A stretch of DNA of 64,000 bases from Excoecaria cochinchinensis (taxonomy: Eukaryota; Streptophyta; Magnoliopsida; Malpighiales; Euphorbiaceae), in the NCBI GenBank assembly GCA_947683425.1, contig CANTUQ010000112.1, positions 13,965,501 through 14,029,500 on the forward strand. Reading direction: 5' to 3'. The notes below the pieces were generated by a model, which saw only the letters and a list, made by a program, of their open reading frames with translations, had not been told where the DNA came from and did not search any database. Position numbers and translations under genes: made by a program. The first letter of the stretch is position 1, and each line of letters opens with the position of its first letter. This document shows, in pieces, positions 11,540 to 23,356 of the stretch.

Positions 11540-12642
11540 ACACATTAGATCTCGAGGTTTGCATAGAATTTAATCGGTACTGTTTTATTTTTATAATCCC
11601 TTAATATTATTATTTGTGAATAATAATCAAGTTTATTATCGGCAATACATGAGTGTGAATATTTATATGTAAACATTTACTGTTATTTATTTGAGATTGA
11701 GCATGTTGGACAGAGAAGTAGCCCACTCACAAAGGTGTTTACCTTCATTTTATCAATGAGTTAGCAAAGATTAACATGAGGTGAATTTTGAACATATGAG
11801 ATTGCTCGAGAGCCTGTTCAAAATAAAAGTGCTGTCTTGCATAAATTACAAGATTAGTCTTGTTAAGGTGCGAGATAAAGACATACATAAGGTTGTATGC
11901 TTTGGATTGAGATCCAAATAAGGATTGAATGTAATTCCATGGTGAGTTAAATGTAACTACCATGTTCTGTTTAAAAGCCAGAAGTAGTCCTTAAGTAAGT
12001 GGACTAAAGTTGGATGCTTCGATGTATTGTAACCTTATGCTTCTGTATGGTGTTTTTGTGAGATATGCACTCTTTTAAGGGAAGGAATGAACACCATAAC
12101 ACATATTTTATATCATGTGTGCTTATGTGACCAAGGGATGGAAAGTTAATATTATTGATCTCAAGTTTCTCTATTGTGAGACCCTACCATATTTCGACCC
12201 TTAAAACCCTTAATTTATCCCTGAAGAATGGTTCACTATGGCTAGTTTAGTTAGTCTTCAAGAGGCCATGGGATAATTTGGGCCTGGCGGACCTAGCTGG
12301 AAAAGTGAGCTGAATCTTGATAGATGGCATATAGTAAGAGGGGAAGATAGCCTTTAGATCATATTCAATTATTTTGTGGTTCACCGGCTAGCCTATTATG
12401 GTCTCTATAAGTAGAGACATAATAGTGAACACGAAAATTATTTTATGAGATCATGAGTTAAAACAGTGAATGTGAGAAGGCAATTTAGGGTTTGGCATAC
12501 GTGAATAAGAGGATCTCATCTTTTCGAGACGGTATTTATCCCTAATAGGTGTATAGAACTAGTGCTCTCGATGTATGCTAGTCACACGGTCTATCTGCCT
12601 ATATAACTGGAGAACTCGACTGGAAATCATTCCGTCATGTGT
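11540..12642 (+). other. Copia 3' non-coding region
   Basis: About 1.1 kb between the end of RNase H and the polypurine tract. Stops are frequent in all frames and no env-like gene is seen. Confidence 0.65.
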
Positions 12643-12652
12643 GACTGGGAGA
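12643..12652 (+). promoter_or_regulatory. Polypurine tract of the copia element
   Basis: GACTGGGAGA abuts the TG of the 3' LTR. It is the expected site for plus-strand priming and is similar to other copia tracts ending GGGAGA. Confidence 0.75.
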
Positions 12653-13187
12653 TGATGGAGTCTGGATACGCCCATGACTCCCGATATGGACCCGAATCCA
12701 TATAAATATGAGAATTACACAAGTATTCCATATTAGGTCCTTTAATTAAGGGTTTTTCCCTTAATTAAATGGATTAAATAAGGCAAGTTACATATTAATT
12801 CCTTAATTAAAAGTTGTAACTTTCAATTTAATTCCCATTAATTTTGTAACTTCCATTTCTTATTAATTTCCTTAATTAATAGCCATCCTAATTAAGAGTA
12901 TAAGGCTCTCTATATATAGGGCTAAGGTAAAGATAAGAATAGAGAAGCAAAAGATCTTATACCGAAATTCTGTCGGTTTTTTCTCTCGCCTGCTTTTCAC
13001 TCTGAGAGGCTTTTAGACTATGGTTTAGTTGCTGCTATCCCCGTTCGTGGATATCAGCCAGACCAGTGATGCCAGAAGGGATCCTTGTAAATCCTTCTGC
13101 CAAAGTATCTGCGCTACAAGAGGTAGGTAGCATATAACCTGATTATGTTACCTCCATATATGCATATGGCATGTTATTTTCCCATCA
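12653..13187 (+). repeat. Copia 3' LTR
   Basis: Full-length partner of the LTR at 5084; TG...CA ends; followed by TATAT duplication at 13188-13192. Confidence 0.95.
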
Positions 13188-13192
13188 TATAT

Positions 13193-13548
13193 ATATTTAT
13201 TTTTAACCACAATAAATAAAGAATGGAAATCATATTAAAATAAAATAAATAGGAATGTGTTAGACACAGTGCTAAAAATAGTTTTGGCATTGGGTGAGCA
13301 AGGCATGGGCATTCAATAATAACTAATAATTAATAAATAAACCCATTACTCAAATTCCATTTCTCTATGCCTTCTATTTGCCCTTTTGCCTCTTTCTTCT
13401 TCTTTTTCTAAATTCCATTTCTCTATGCTTAATTACAATATTAGATTGAATGACATTACAACAAAGAGAAACTAATTTATAGTATGATATTAATTTTTTG
13501 CCCCTTTATCGTTTGCAAGTTGTTATTCATTTTCTTATAGATGAACTG
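13193..13548. other. AT-rich spacer
   Basis: No gene or clear repeat seen between the copia element and the small hAT-like element. Confidence 0.5.
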
Positions 13549-13556
13549 GTTTAAAA

Positions 13557-14288
13557 TAGACCTAGCAATTGGTTGTGTATTATTCAAATCACTTAAGGTC
13601 AGTTCTTTTTGGTTTCAGTTTTTTCAGGTCATCATTTTTCGGATTGGGTTACCTCTTTTTTTCTGGCAGGTTCGGGTCTCGAATTATAATTAAGACTAAA
13701 AATACTTGAAAACCAAATCAAACCGAACTATACTGCTATATTTGATTCTATTTAATCGATTTGATTTCGAAATAGAAACTCGATTATAACAATTTGGTTT
13801 TCAATATTAAAAAAACGTTAAAATTGATCCGGACGAATTGTTAGTAAAATTAAATCATTTTTATAACTTTTTTTTTATATTTATTTATATAAAAATCGAT
13901 AACCATATTCTTTTCTTTCCTTTTTTTTCCCATTTGTGTGCTAGATCTAGCCTCAGATTATTCTCACAGATAGATCTTATCGGGTTTGAATATATAAAAA
14001 AACTCACTTAACGGTGAGAGTTATTCCTCCCATAACATACATTGAATCGGAGCTAAGAGGCAATTTTCGGGTGAGGGGATAACCGACGATAATGATGCCA
14101 GAGCTAATAGGCCAACAATGACATATATAAAATGAGATAGACGTAAAATAAAATTTAATAGAAAAAATCAGATTATAAATTCGAGTCGAATTTAATCTTA
14201 TATTTTTCTAAGTCATTTGTTTTTTTTTTTCAAATTCAATTCACTATTTTTGAATAATTTTTTATCGAATTCAAAATTGTCAGGTCTA
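13557..14288. mobile_element. Non-autonomous hAT-like element, 732 bp
   Basis: Starts TAGACCTAGCAATT and ends AATTGTCAGGTCTA, imperfect inverted termini. It is flanked by GTTTAAAA (13549-13556) and GTTTAAAG (14289-14296), an 8-bp duplication with one mismatch. No coding capacity. The interior has GGTTCGGGT-type runs near both ends. Superfamily is inferred from TSD length and terminus style. Confidence 0.7.
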
Positions 14289-14296
14289 GTTTAAAG

Positions 14297-14819
14297 TGAT
14301 CAACAACATTTTACAATTATTTTGACTTGGTAATTGTTTGTGGGCTTTAAGAAATGACAACTTGGATGCATGTACTATGAGTGTAGAAAGCATAATGTTA
14401 AATGAGATTTTGCCACTATATTTTTTAAAATATATCATTTTTATTTTTAAATTTATTAAAATTAATATATTTTATTCTTAAGTAGATAATACATTGCATT
14501 ATGCGATTGAATGGACGCTAAGGAAAAAATTGCCTTATTTCAAATAGCTCATAGGCAAAAATCAATTAAAAAAGAAGATTTAAAGGCAAAATTGCACTAT
14601 TTCAAATAGTTAAGGGATAAAAATCACATTTATTCCAATCTATTCATAAAAATGTGATCCAAAGCAGATCCGACCCGTCAATGATCCATTCAATGTGCAA
14701 AGTGACTCGACCCAACTTGTTATGTGACCAATATGATCTGATTCATCTGTAATCCATTTATATTATTTATGAATCTATAATTTTTGATATAATGTGAATA
14801 TAAAATCAATTATTTTTAC
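14297..14819. other. Intergenic AT-rich DNA
   Basis: Degraded sequence with no recognised feature. It ends at the target duplication ACATG (14820-14824) of the following LTR. Confidence 0.5.
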
Positions 14820-15914
14820 ACATGTGTGACGTGCGCCGAACCCAGCAAGTGAATCCGCTCTTAGAATTCGAGGGACTGGTTCGCGTCTTTTGATCATGGG
14901 CACCATGAGACATCTTGGATGCTTTCTTCCCAATAGAACATTGAAAAGGAACATCTAGCCCCACGACGCCTATAGGCACCTTTGAGGTATCATGGAGTCA
15001 CCACCCAATTCATAAGGAATTGGGAAAGGTTTCTAACCTCTTATTAGTCAAGACCAGAGATTGGTGTTCGAAACTCCACTCTTATTCATGCTTTGGTTAA
15101 TTATAAATGAGTTTTTAATTCCCTAAAATTCTACCTCTCTTCTCACACGATCAATGCATTTAAATTAAAGGCGCACAGAAAGCACGTAAAGGAAATAAAG
15201 GAAAGCGATAAAGAAAGCGGTAAATGAAGTAATTAAGGAAAGCGGTAAACACACCAGCACACAATTACAAGAGAAACTCGGGGCGGAATACAACCCCAAT
15301 AAAAGGAGATCTAAAAATATAAGTGGGGACGGAATACAATCCTCAAAACTAAATAATATTGCCCCAAAATTAATTACAAAGGCCCAAAAGGAAACGAACA
15401 TAAATTTAAAATAATCAAATAAAATCAAATATTAAAGAAAGATATACATAAATCGGGGCATTTATTTGAGTTTTAGGAACATTGGTTCCTTCGCGTTTAT
15501 TTAAAGAGGGTTCGAAAAGTCGTTTTGGTTGTTTGATGAAAACGGGGATGAATTATCCCATTTTTGAGAAAAATTGACTCTTCGTTTTAATTGTGATATT
15601 TTTATTGTTAGGCTAAAACAAGGGACATTGATCCCAATTTATTAGTAAAAAGGCAATTTAGTTATAGAAACATTTTTGTGATTTTTTATCACACGCGTGC
15701 ATAAATAAAATGAATATTTACAAACAAGCATAAAACACATAAAGAGATGGTTGAAAGGATCTCACCAAACCGGGGGACTCATCTATGTGTTGCGACCCAA
15801 CAGGGGAGTCACGGGAAAGCTCACACAGTGTAACCCAAAATAAATCTCAGACAAAAAAATAACGTCGAAATATTAGTAATAATTCTAGGTAAATTAATCA
15901 GACAAAGGGGAAAT

Positions 15915-16418
15915 ATAATAATAATAATGATAATAATGATGACTAATAGTAACAAATACTCATAATAATAATTAATGTGAAATTGGATATAAATCAAATG
16001 GCATTAATGCCTACAATATTAATATGACTCAATTGTACCAATAATAAATAAAATAGTAATAATAACATTAATAATATAACAAATATTATTAACAACAATG
16101 AGTAAAAATAATAGAATAATATAACAATAATAATAAATAAATAATAATAATACTAATGATATAAAATAAATAAACATGACGTAAATAATAATAAATAAGT
16201 GAAATGATAGCAAAATGATAATGACCATACTAATAATAAATTAATGACATAACAATAATGATGAATATAATAATCATAATAATACCACAATGATGATGGT
16301 AACAATAATAATGATAATAATAATAATAATAACAATAATAACAATATAACATCAATAAACCTAAAATAAATATATGATAATAATATAAATAAAAACAGAA
16401 TATTAACAATAGTAAGTA

Positions 16419-16465
<47 letters not shown>
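15915..16465. repeat. AAT/ATA trinucleotide-rich tract in family G LTR
   Basis: Interrupted (AAT)n runs, with a purer run at 16423-16465. Equivalent tracts lie in the other family G LTRs (27325-27379, 60311-60362). Long minus-strand frames here are poly-Tyr/Ile/Leu artefacts. Confidence 0.85.
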
Positions 16466-17124
16466 GGAATAACAAAGAAATCAATTAGGACAAATAAATA
16501 GTATACCACTAACGACATTAATCACATTAAAAATGCCCAAAATAGAATGATATCAAGATAATAATAACAAATAAATGCAAAACAAAATAAAATTAAATGA
16601 GAACGGGTCCAAAGTGTTTACCTTCAAAATTTATAGATCGGAAATAAGATATCTCAATCCGTTCCCTTTGTTGATTTTTGCGGTGATAGACAGAAAATAA
16701 AAATGTAAAAATTTGTATTTTTGAATAAATCAACTCTAGAAAATAATTTTGGTGGGATGAATGAGCAAAAAAAATTAATTTTTCTTGCTCAAATCAAACC
16801 CAACATTAAATATTATTAGAGAAGAAAAGATTAAAGCTTAAGAATAAAACTTAAGAATATTTGAAGAATTTTTGAAGAAGAAAGCCTTTGCTGGAGAGAA
16901 AAAGCTAGAGAAAAAACTAAAATTCTTTTTCTTGAATAAAAATTGTCGTTCCCTTTGAAAATGAAAGTGAAAGCCCTCTTAATTTCTGCCTTGGCCAAAA
17001 ATGGGAAGAGGATAAAGTGCTTTCATTTTTGTTTGCCCAAGAAAAACATGAGATGGTGAAAGAAACGAGCAAAAAATCAGACTGAAAAAGAAGGAAAAAA
17101 AACAGAAAAGGCAGTGGAGACCGC

Positions 17125-17337
17125 GGCCAAAAGTGGCCGCGTGAAGGGGGAACAGCGCGCGCCTGCTGCTGAAGCGCGCCCCAGTGGGGCCCGCGGACCT
17201 TTGGCGATGCGCGCCCCACGAATCATTGGCGACGCGCCCCCGGCAGCGCGCGCCCATGTGGGGCGAGCACAGCAAGTGATGCGCACACGCGCAGCAGCGC
17301 ATGCGGCCCTCGCATCGCGGCCTCTGCCACGCGCGCG
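17125..17337. repeat. GC-rich island in family G LTR 1
   Basis: CGCG-dense, almost AT-free DNA in an otherwise AT-rich LTR. It continues after the hAT insertion at 20571-20610. A block at the same place in the other two LTRs has different sequence. Confidence 0.75.
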
Positions 17338-18087
17338 TAGGGGTGTACACAGTTCGGTCCAGTTCGGTTATTTACAAATCTCCGTATTGTATTGGAATTT
17401 CGGTTCTTATAAATTTCGGTACAGTTCGGTTCTTATTAATTTCGGTACAGTTCAGTACGGTTCTTATAATTTTCAGTACAGTTCAGTTCGGTTATTCGGT
17501 TCTTTCGGTACAAAATAAAACAAGACAATACAATACAGTATTTCGGATAATTCAATATTTTTAAAAATTTACAATATAAATATAAACAATAATAAATACA
17601 AATATAATTAAAATATCTCAACAAGTACATACAATTTTGCATTCAATTTTAAGAAAATATTTCAATTTATCCCTCTTTTTTATGAAAAAAGAAAAATATA
17701 TTTTAACAATAGTCGCTTTAAATTAAATTTTAATTTTTAGATAAATTACTTCAATAAATTTCCTAAAATTCTAATATTTAATAAAATTAATTGGTAATTC
17801 ATCTCTAATGATCATCTTAATTAAAACTTATGTACAAGCCTATTGATTAAATTTTTAACTAACTAATGACGTACTATTAACGAATACCACAAAAATCAAA
17901 AGTTGTGTGTGACTTATCTTTACTTTTAGATGTAACCGCAAAAATGATAGTGGTAGCGACGAAAATAAGAAAATGCAAGTATAAGTTAAAACCAACGGAA
18001 AATATAGGAAAAATTGTGGGGCTTAACACGATTTCGAGAAAGAAAAAAAAGAGGCAGGCACAATTTAAGTTTTTTTTTAATTTATTT

Positions 18088-18091
<4 letters not shown>

Positions 18092-18141
<50 letters not shown>
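18092..18141. repeat. (TA)n microsatellite
   Basis: About 25 uninterrupted TA dinucleotides inside hAT-like element A1. Confidence 0.95.
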
Positions 18142-18143
<2 letters not shown>

Positions 18144-19069
18144 AAATATAAAACCGGTCAGATTCTGACGCAGCAAAAATACCTCAAAATGAAAAAATTT
18201 TATTCAAAGTTGAAAAGTTCCCTCTAAACTAAGGTAACAAACAATTTATATGAAAAGAATAAAAAAAATTACAATAATACCCCTAAAACTTCAAATTGAA
18301 AAATTGAATCTCAAACGTTAATTTTGAGGCACAAAATGGGCTGTTATGGAAGACTAAGTTTTATAAAAATCGACCGGCTTGAAATGAGTTTTCTGAAAAC
18401 ATATAATAATAAGCAAACGAACACCTGTAGCAAAAGTTATAACAAAAATAATAATTAATGACGATTGACCCATTTAACTCGCTCCAAATACTGAAAACCC
18501 GACTCGTCCGCATTAGATTCACTCCAAATATTTCAATTCCCTCCAAATATTTTATTTCCCTCCAAAACTTGAAATAAAAAATATTTCTACTAAAATTTTT
18601 CAAATTTTATTCTTAATTTGCTCTAAAAAAAATTAATTAATAAGATAATTATATACTTATATAATTATATTATATACTAATTAATAAATTTGATTAATAT
18701 AATAATTGTATATAATTATATTATTATGATATATTTTCAATTACTCACATAAATATTATGCTAAATACATATGAGTATTAGTTAAGTAACGCTAAAAATA
18801 AAAAAAAATAAAATTTTATTATAAATAATTATATATAATTTTATTTTTAATTTACATATTCATATAAGTATTGTGATAGAAATAAATAAGTATTAGTCGA
18901 GTGACACTAGAAGCAAATGAAATTAATTTATAAAATGATTATATAATAAATTATTCAGTTATATATAATTACATTATTAAAATAAATCAATTATTCAAAT
19001 ATATATTGTGTCAAAATAAATAATTACTAATTGAGTGATATTAAATATAAATGAAATTAATTGATAAGT

Positions 19070-19441
19070 TAATATTATATACAGCATCGGCTGATTATAT
19101 GGTTATGATCCATCCATATATATTATCTTAGCTCAGTTATTATACTCAATTTCACTAAATTTGGCTTAATAGTTAAACGATTATTAATTAATATTATAGT
19201 TAATAATTATAAGGGTGAATGTAAAAGTAGCATTAAAAGAAATTAATTGATAAGTTAATTATATATACAGCATCGGCTGATTATATGGTTATGATCTATC
19301 CATATATATTATTTTGGCTCAGTTATTGTACTCAATTTCACTAAATTTGGGTTAATAGTTAAACGATTATTAATTAATATTATAGTTAATAATTATAAGG
19401 GTGATTGTAAAAGTAGCATTAAAAGTAAATAAAATTAATTG
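19070..19441. repeat. Tandem duplication, unit about 186 bp, two copies
   Basis: The segment containing CAGCATCGGCTGATTATATGG (19082) recurs at 19268 with few differences through the shared TTAATAGTTAAACGATTATT block. It is a recent local duplication inside element A1. Confidence 0.85.
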
Positions 19442-20888
19442 CTAAAGTGATTGTGTATATAAATATTTGTACAAAAAAAAGTAGTAGTTGAGTGACATTA
19501 AAGTTAAATTAAATTAAATACGAATTAGTAAAATTTAATTATATATAATTAAATTATTAAGTTACAACTCAATTACTCATATATGTATTGTGACAAAATA
19601 GATAAGTATTAGTTAAGTAATACTAAAAACAAATGAAATTAATTGGTAAGGTGATTATATATTTATATAATTACATGAATTGAATTGGTAAATTTCATTA
19701 TATATAATAATTATTATATATAATTATATTATTAATTTATATGCTCAATTATTCATATAGGTATTGTACAAAAAATATATATGAGTACTAGTTGAGTGAT
19801 ACTAAGAATAAATGAAATTAATTATTAAGGTGATTATATACTTATATAGTTATATTAATTAGTAAAATTTAATTATATCTAATTAAATTATTAACTAACA
19901 ATAGATAAATACCAGTTGAGTGATATTAAAAGTAAATGAAATTAATTGGTAAGATAATTATAAACTCATATAATTACATTAATTAGTAAAATTTCATTGA
20001 TATAATAATTATATTTGTGTGTGAATATAAATGTTTGTACAAAATGAAAAATTATGTAATAGTTGAGTAACATTAAACGTAAATTAAATTAAATACAAGT
20101 TATTTTAATTACACATTTATATAGATATGATAATTAAATTTATCTTATTAATAATCAAAATATTTATTTTAATTTATTAACTATTTATTATATTAATTTC
20201 ATACATTAAAATATTTAATACAAATAATTATAAAAGTTTCAAAAAAATACAAATAATTATGAAGTTAAATTTATATAATAACGATATAATAGAAATTATA
20301 AATAATATTTATATATAAATTACTAATATTATATATAATAATTAATAAATATCGGTTATTTCGGTCCAATTCAGTACAGAACAGTTCGGTACGGTTCAAT
20401 ACGGTTCTCGATTCGGTTCCAGTACAATTCGGTTCGGTTCTAATAAAAAAGTCAACAGTACAATTCGGTTCAATTCTAGTAAAAAAAGTCAACGGTACAA
20501 TTCGGTTCTGGATCTTTTTCTTCGGTATTTCGGTTCGGTACAGGAAGATCCAGAACCGTGTACACCCCTACGCGCGCGCAGCCTTCGCGGCGGGACGCCC
20601 CGTACGCATGGCACGCGAAATGAAAAAGAAAATAGAAAAAATAAAATAAAATAAAAAATAAAAATAAAAAGTTAATAAACACAAATAGCAAAAAAAAAGG
20701 AATAAAAAAGAGCAAAAGAAAGAAATTTTCGCACAGAAAATTTTAGAGGAACAAATGGATTTTTTATTTTTTTTTTATTACTTTTTTCGACAAACAGAAC
20801 ATCATTTTTGACACTTTTACTGGCAAGTATTTTCATTATCGGATAATCCTGATCTTGGACCGTCTTGGAACCCGATGTCTACAACATG

Positions 20889-21929
20889 CCTAATTCTTTT
20901 TACTTTTAATGATTTGTTTAAAAAGTTAAAAATGTAATGTTGTAAAATTTGATTTATAACTCATTTAACAATTATACATTATTTAAATTATGAGCCAATC
21001 CAACCCAAATCGATATGTTCATAACTCATAAAATTTTAATCTATTTATGATCAAAACATCGTAATTTTACTTGGCAAAAGGATCGGATCAGGCGAATTCG
21101 GGTTCGAGTTAGGTCATTTCGGGTCTGTTTTTTTTCAGTTTCGATTTTTTTGGGTCACTTTCAAATTAGATCATTTATATTTTGATCGGGTTTGGGTTGG
21201 ATCTCGAGTCATAGTTATTACTCATGAAAAATCAAACTAAAACTGAAAATCAAATAAAAAACTATTCGATATATTTGGTTCGGTTTTGACTTTTTCAATG
21301 TCCCGAAAAAACTTTAACTTTTTCGATTGTTGTACTTAAAATACATAATTGACATCATATATAACTCATCATATTGGTTAATTTGATTTTTTCGGTGTCT
21401 CAGGTCAACTTTGGCCATCGGTCAAACATGTTACTGTTTACTACAAAATCGTGTATTGGATTTTAAATTTAGTTTAAAACACCTTAAATGGATTTTCATC
21501 TAAAATTTGTTCAACGGTTTTGTCTCAAATAGCACTGTTCATAACTCGAAAAAATACTATTATTGTTGCGAATGGTACTATTCCTTTGAAATTTTCGGGC
21601 ATTACATTTTCTTCTAGGTTTGAGATGAAAAAGTATGACTAAGCAGCAACAACGATGCACGATAATGGATGAGCTGTAAGCAACAGAATAATGGAAAATT
21701 ATGGTATGAATCGAAACAAGATCGAAAAGTGAAATATGTAAAGAATAGAGATAGTGAAATACAATATACACTATACGCCACTTAATTATTATTTTCCATT
21801 CACTTTTTTATTTCTTTCCTTTTTGTCTTTTTCAGCTCACAACTTAAATAATTAGACATTTCTATTTTCTTTCAATTAAATCTATTTTTTTGTATAAAAT
21901 TGGAAATATTTACAAAATGGTGTAGCATT
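20889..21929. other. Degraded repeat-like DNA, no gene
   Basis: Contains fragments such as GGGTTCGAG / TCGGGTCTG and TTGGTTCGGTTTTGAC that resemble hAT-like element ends, but no termini or duplications could be paired with confidence. No coding region is seen. Confidence 0.45.
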
Positions 21930-21930
21930 A

Positions 21931-21962
<32 letters not shown>

Positions 21963-21963
21963 G

Positions 21964-21995
<32 letters not shown>

Positions 21996-22088
21996 CATAT
22001 GTATATATATGTGTATATATATACATATATATATACATATGTATATATATGTGTATATATATACATATATATATATATACACACACAC

Positions 22089-22144
<56 letters not shown>
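21930..22144. repeat. Compound TA/CA/TG microsatellite
   Basis: About 215 bp of TA, ATAC/GTAT and a (TG)n run near 22101-22122. It is highly self-complementary. Frames of alternating Tyr-Ile across it are artefacts. Confidence 0.93.
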
Positions 22145-23348
22145 CATTTGTAAATAACTATGACATAAAATAAAATTTAATTGAAAACAATCGGGTTACG
22201 GGTTCGGCGGGTTGAGTTTCAAATATTTTTAGGCATAATTTTTGAGTTTCGGATCGGATTCGACTCTAAATTTTTTGGATCATTCAGATTTTCTTCGAAT
22301 TTGAATTACTAATTTCTGGCAAATTCAAATCAGATAAAAAATTGTTAGATCTAATCATAACACCATCCATTTATTGTAATAAAAAAATATAAAGAAAAAT
22401 ACATCATTTGCCTTCTTTTTTTAATCTGTTTTTTCAAAAATGCTAGGTGGTTTATTCTTACTTTAATTATATATTTTCACATTTCAAAAATACCTCCTTT
22501 TTAACTTTATAGGCTTTGATATATCAAAAATACCCTATTTTCCATGAACTCATTTCTTGCGTGCTCTTCTCTCTCTCCCTCTCTCATATTATCTTCTCTT
22601 TTCTATTTCTTGCATATTTTTCGAATTGAAGGATATATGTCAGGTGAAGGGAAATGGTAGATATGAATCGAGTTGTTCTTGATTCGATGAGATTTTGGTT
22701 CGATAGTAATGGATAAAGCGCAATTAGAACTCATTGTCACAGGGTTGTTTCTTCGTTTTCTAGTCTTTTTGTAATTTTTTTCATTCAATTAATTTAATTG
22801 AAGGGGCAGTGAAATGTTGATATGCGATTGTTTTTTTTTTTTTTTCATTTTGGTCTAAACCTATTGTCTAACATTAATCTTACCTTCAATTTCATATTCT
22901 AATTAATTTTATAAATTATGACTTTAAACTGTTCGGCAAATTTCCCCATCGACCATTACATTTATGTTTTTGTGTAATTTATTCCCTGATTAGTCCTATG
23001 TTTAATAATTGAAAATATTGATAAATAAGCAACATACTTGTTGTCATTCTCACAATTTTTTTTATTATTCTTTTATGATATTATGACTGATTTAAGAACC
23101 ATAGTATTTTCATTTATTATAATTTTCATATTGTATTCCAACTGATTAGTTATTGATTACTTGATCATTTTATTGATTTACTTTGCAATTCATATTAGAG
23201 AGGAGAACTCAACAAGTTTATGGAGATAATTGGTATGAACTTGTATTAGGCAATAAATGTATCATTTTCAAATAAGGGAACTTTAATGCATCGGCTTGGT
23301 TCAGGCAAGAACTTTTGCTAAAACCCCCACTCGAACCGACTCTAAGTT
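22145..23348. other. AT-rich DNA without recognised gene
   Basis: Degenerate GGGTTCGG-like remnants lie near 22200-22340. A (TC)n run is near 22568-22585 and a poly-T run near 22830. No coding evidence. Confidence 0.45.
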
Positions 23349-23356
23349 ATAGTAGG

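Larger units (their letters stand above)
5084..13187 (+). mobile_element. Ty1/copia LTR retrotransposon, structurally complete, coding region decayed
   Basis: Two collinear LTRs (5084-5627 and 12653-13187) begin TGATGGAGTCT and end CCCATCA. They are flanked by the 5-bp duplication TATAT (5079-5083, 13188-13192). A primer-binding site TGGTATCAGAGC follows the left LTR, and a purine-rich tract precedes the right LTR. Domain order gag - protease - integrase - reverse transcriptase - RNase H is the copia order. Many in-frame stops and shifts break gag-pol. The 1-kb leader between primer site and gag and the extra ORF at 6664 are unusual. A related but distinct element starts at 57682. Confidence 0.96.
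17338..20570. mobile_element. hAT-like non-autonomous element A1, 3.2 kb
   Basis: Termini TAGGGGTGTACAC and GTGTACACCCCTA are exact inverted copies. The 8-bp duplication CGCGCGCG is perfect (17330-17337 and 20571-20578). Both ends carry CAGTTCGGT/CGGTTC repeats. The interior is extremely AT-rich and consists largely of diverged tandem units sharing TTGAGTGATATTAAA. There is no transposase. The copy at 25917-32176 belongs to the same family. Confidence 0.88.
14825..20883 (-). mobile_element. Solo LTR 1 of family G (Ty3/gypsy-like), interrupted by a hAT-like element
   Basis: Begins TGTGACGTGCGCCG and ends GATGTCTACA. It is flanked by the perfect 5-bp duplication ACATG (14820-14824 and 20884-20888), so one LTR without internal region is left after recombination. 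Removing the nested hAT-like element and its duplicated site leaves about 2.8 kb. It aligns with the LTRs at 26152 and 58859: shared CCCAATAGAACATTG, GGCGGAATACAA and GGACATTGGTCC-type segments, an AAT-rich tract, and a GC-rich island near the right end. Minus orientation is inferred from the copy at 58859, where the polypurine tract is on the right. Confidence 0.85.

Noticed and set aside
16019..16518. Poly-Tyr/Leu/Ile minus-strand frames resembling membrane proteins
   Set aside because: Translations of the AAT trinucleotide tract.
17077..17518. Ala/Arg-rich frames on both strands
   Set aside because: GC-island composition, and they cross the LTR-hAT junction.
21872..22173. Tyr-Ile-Tyr-Ile frames
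   Set aside because: TA/CA microsatellite translated in different phases.
21060..22355. A further hAT-like element
   Set aside because: GGGTTCGG-type ends and near-matching octamers (ATCAAAAC / ATCATAAC) are present, but the termini do not pair convincingly.
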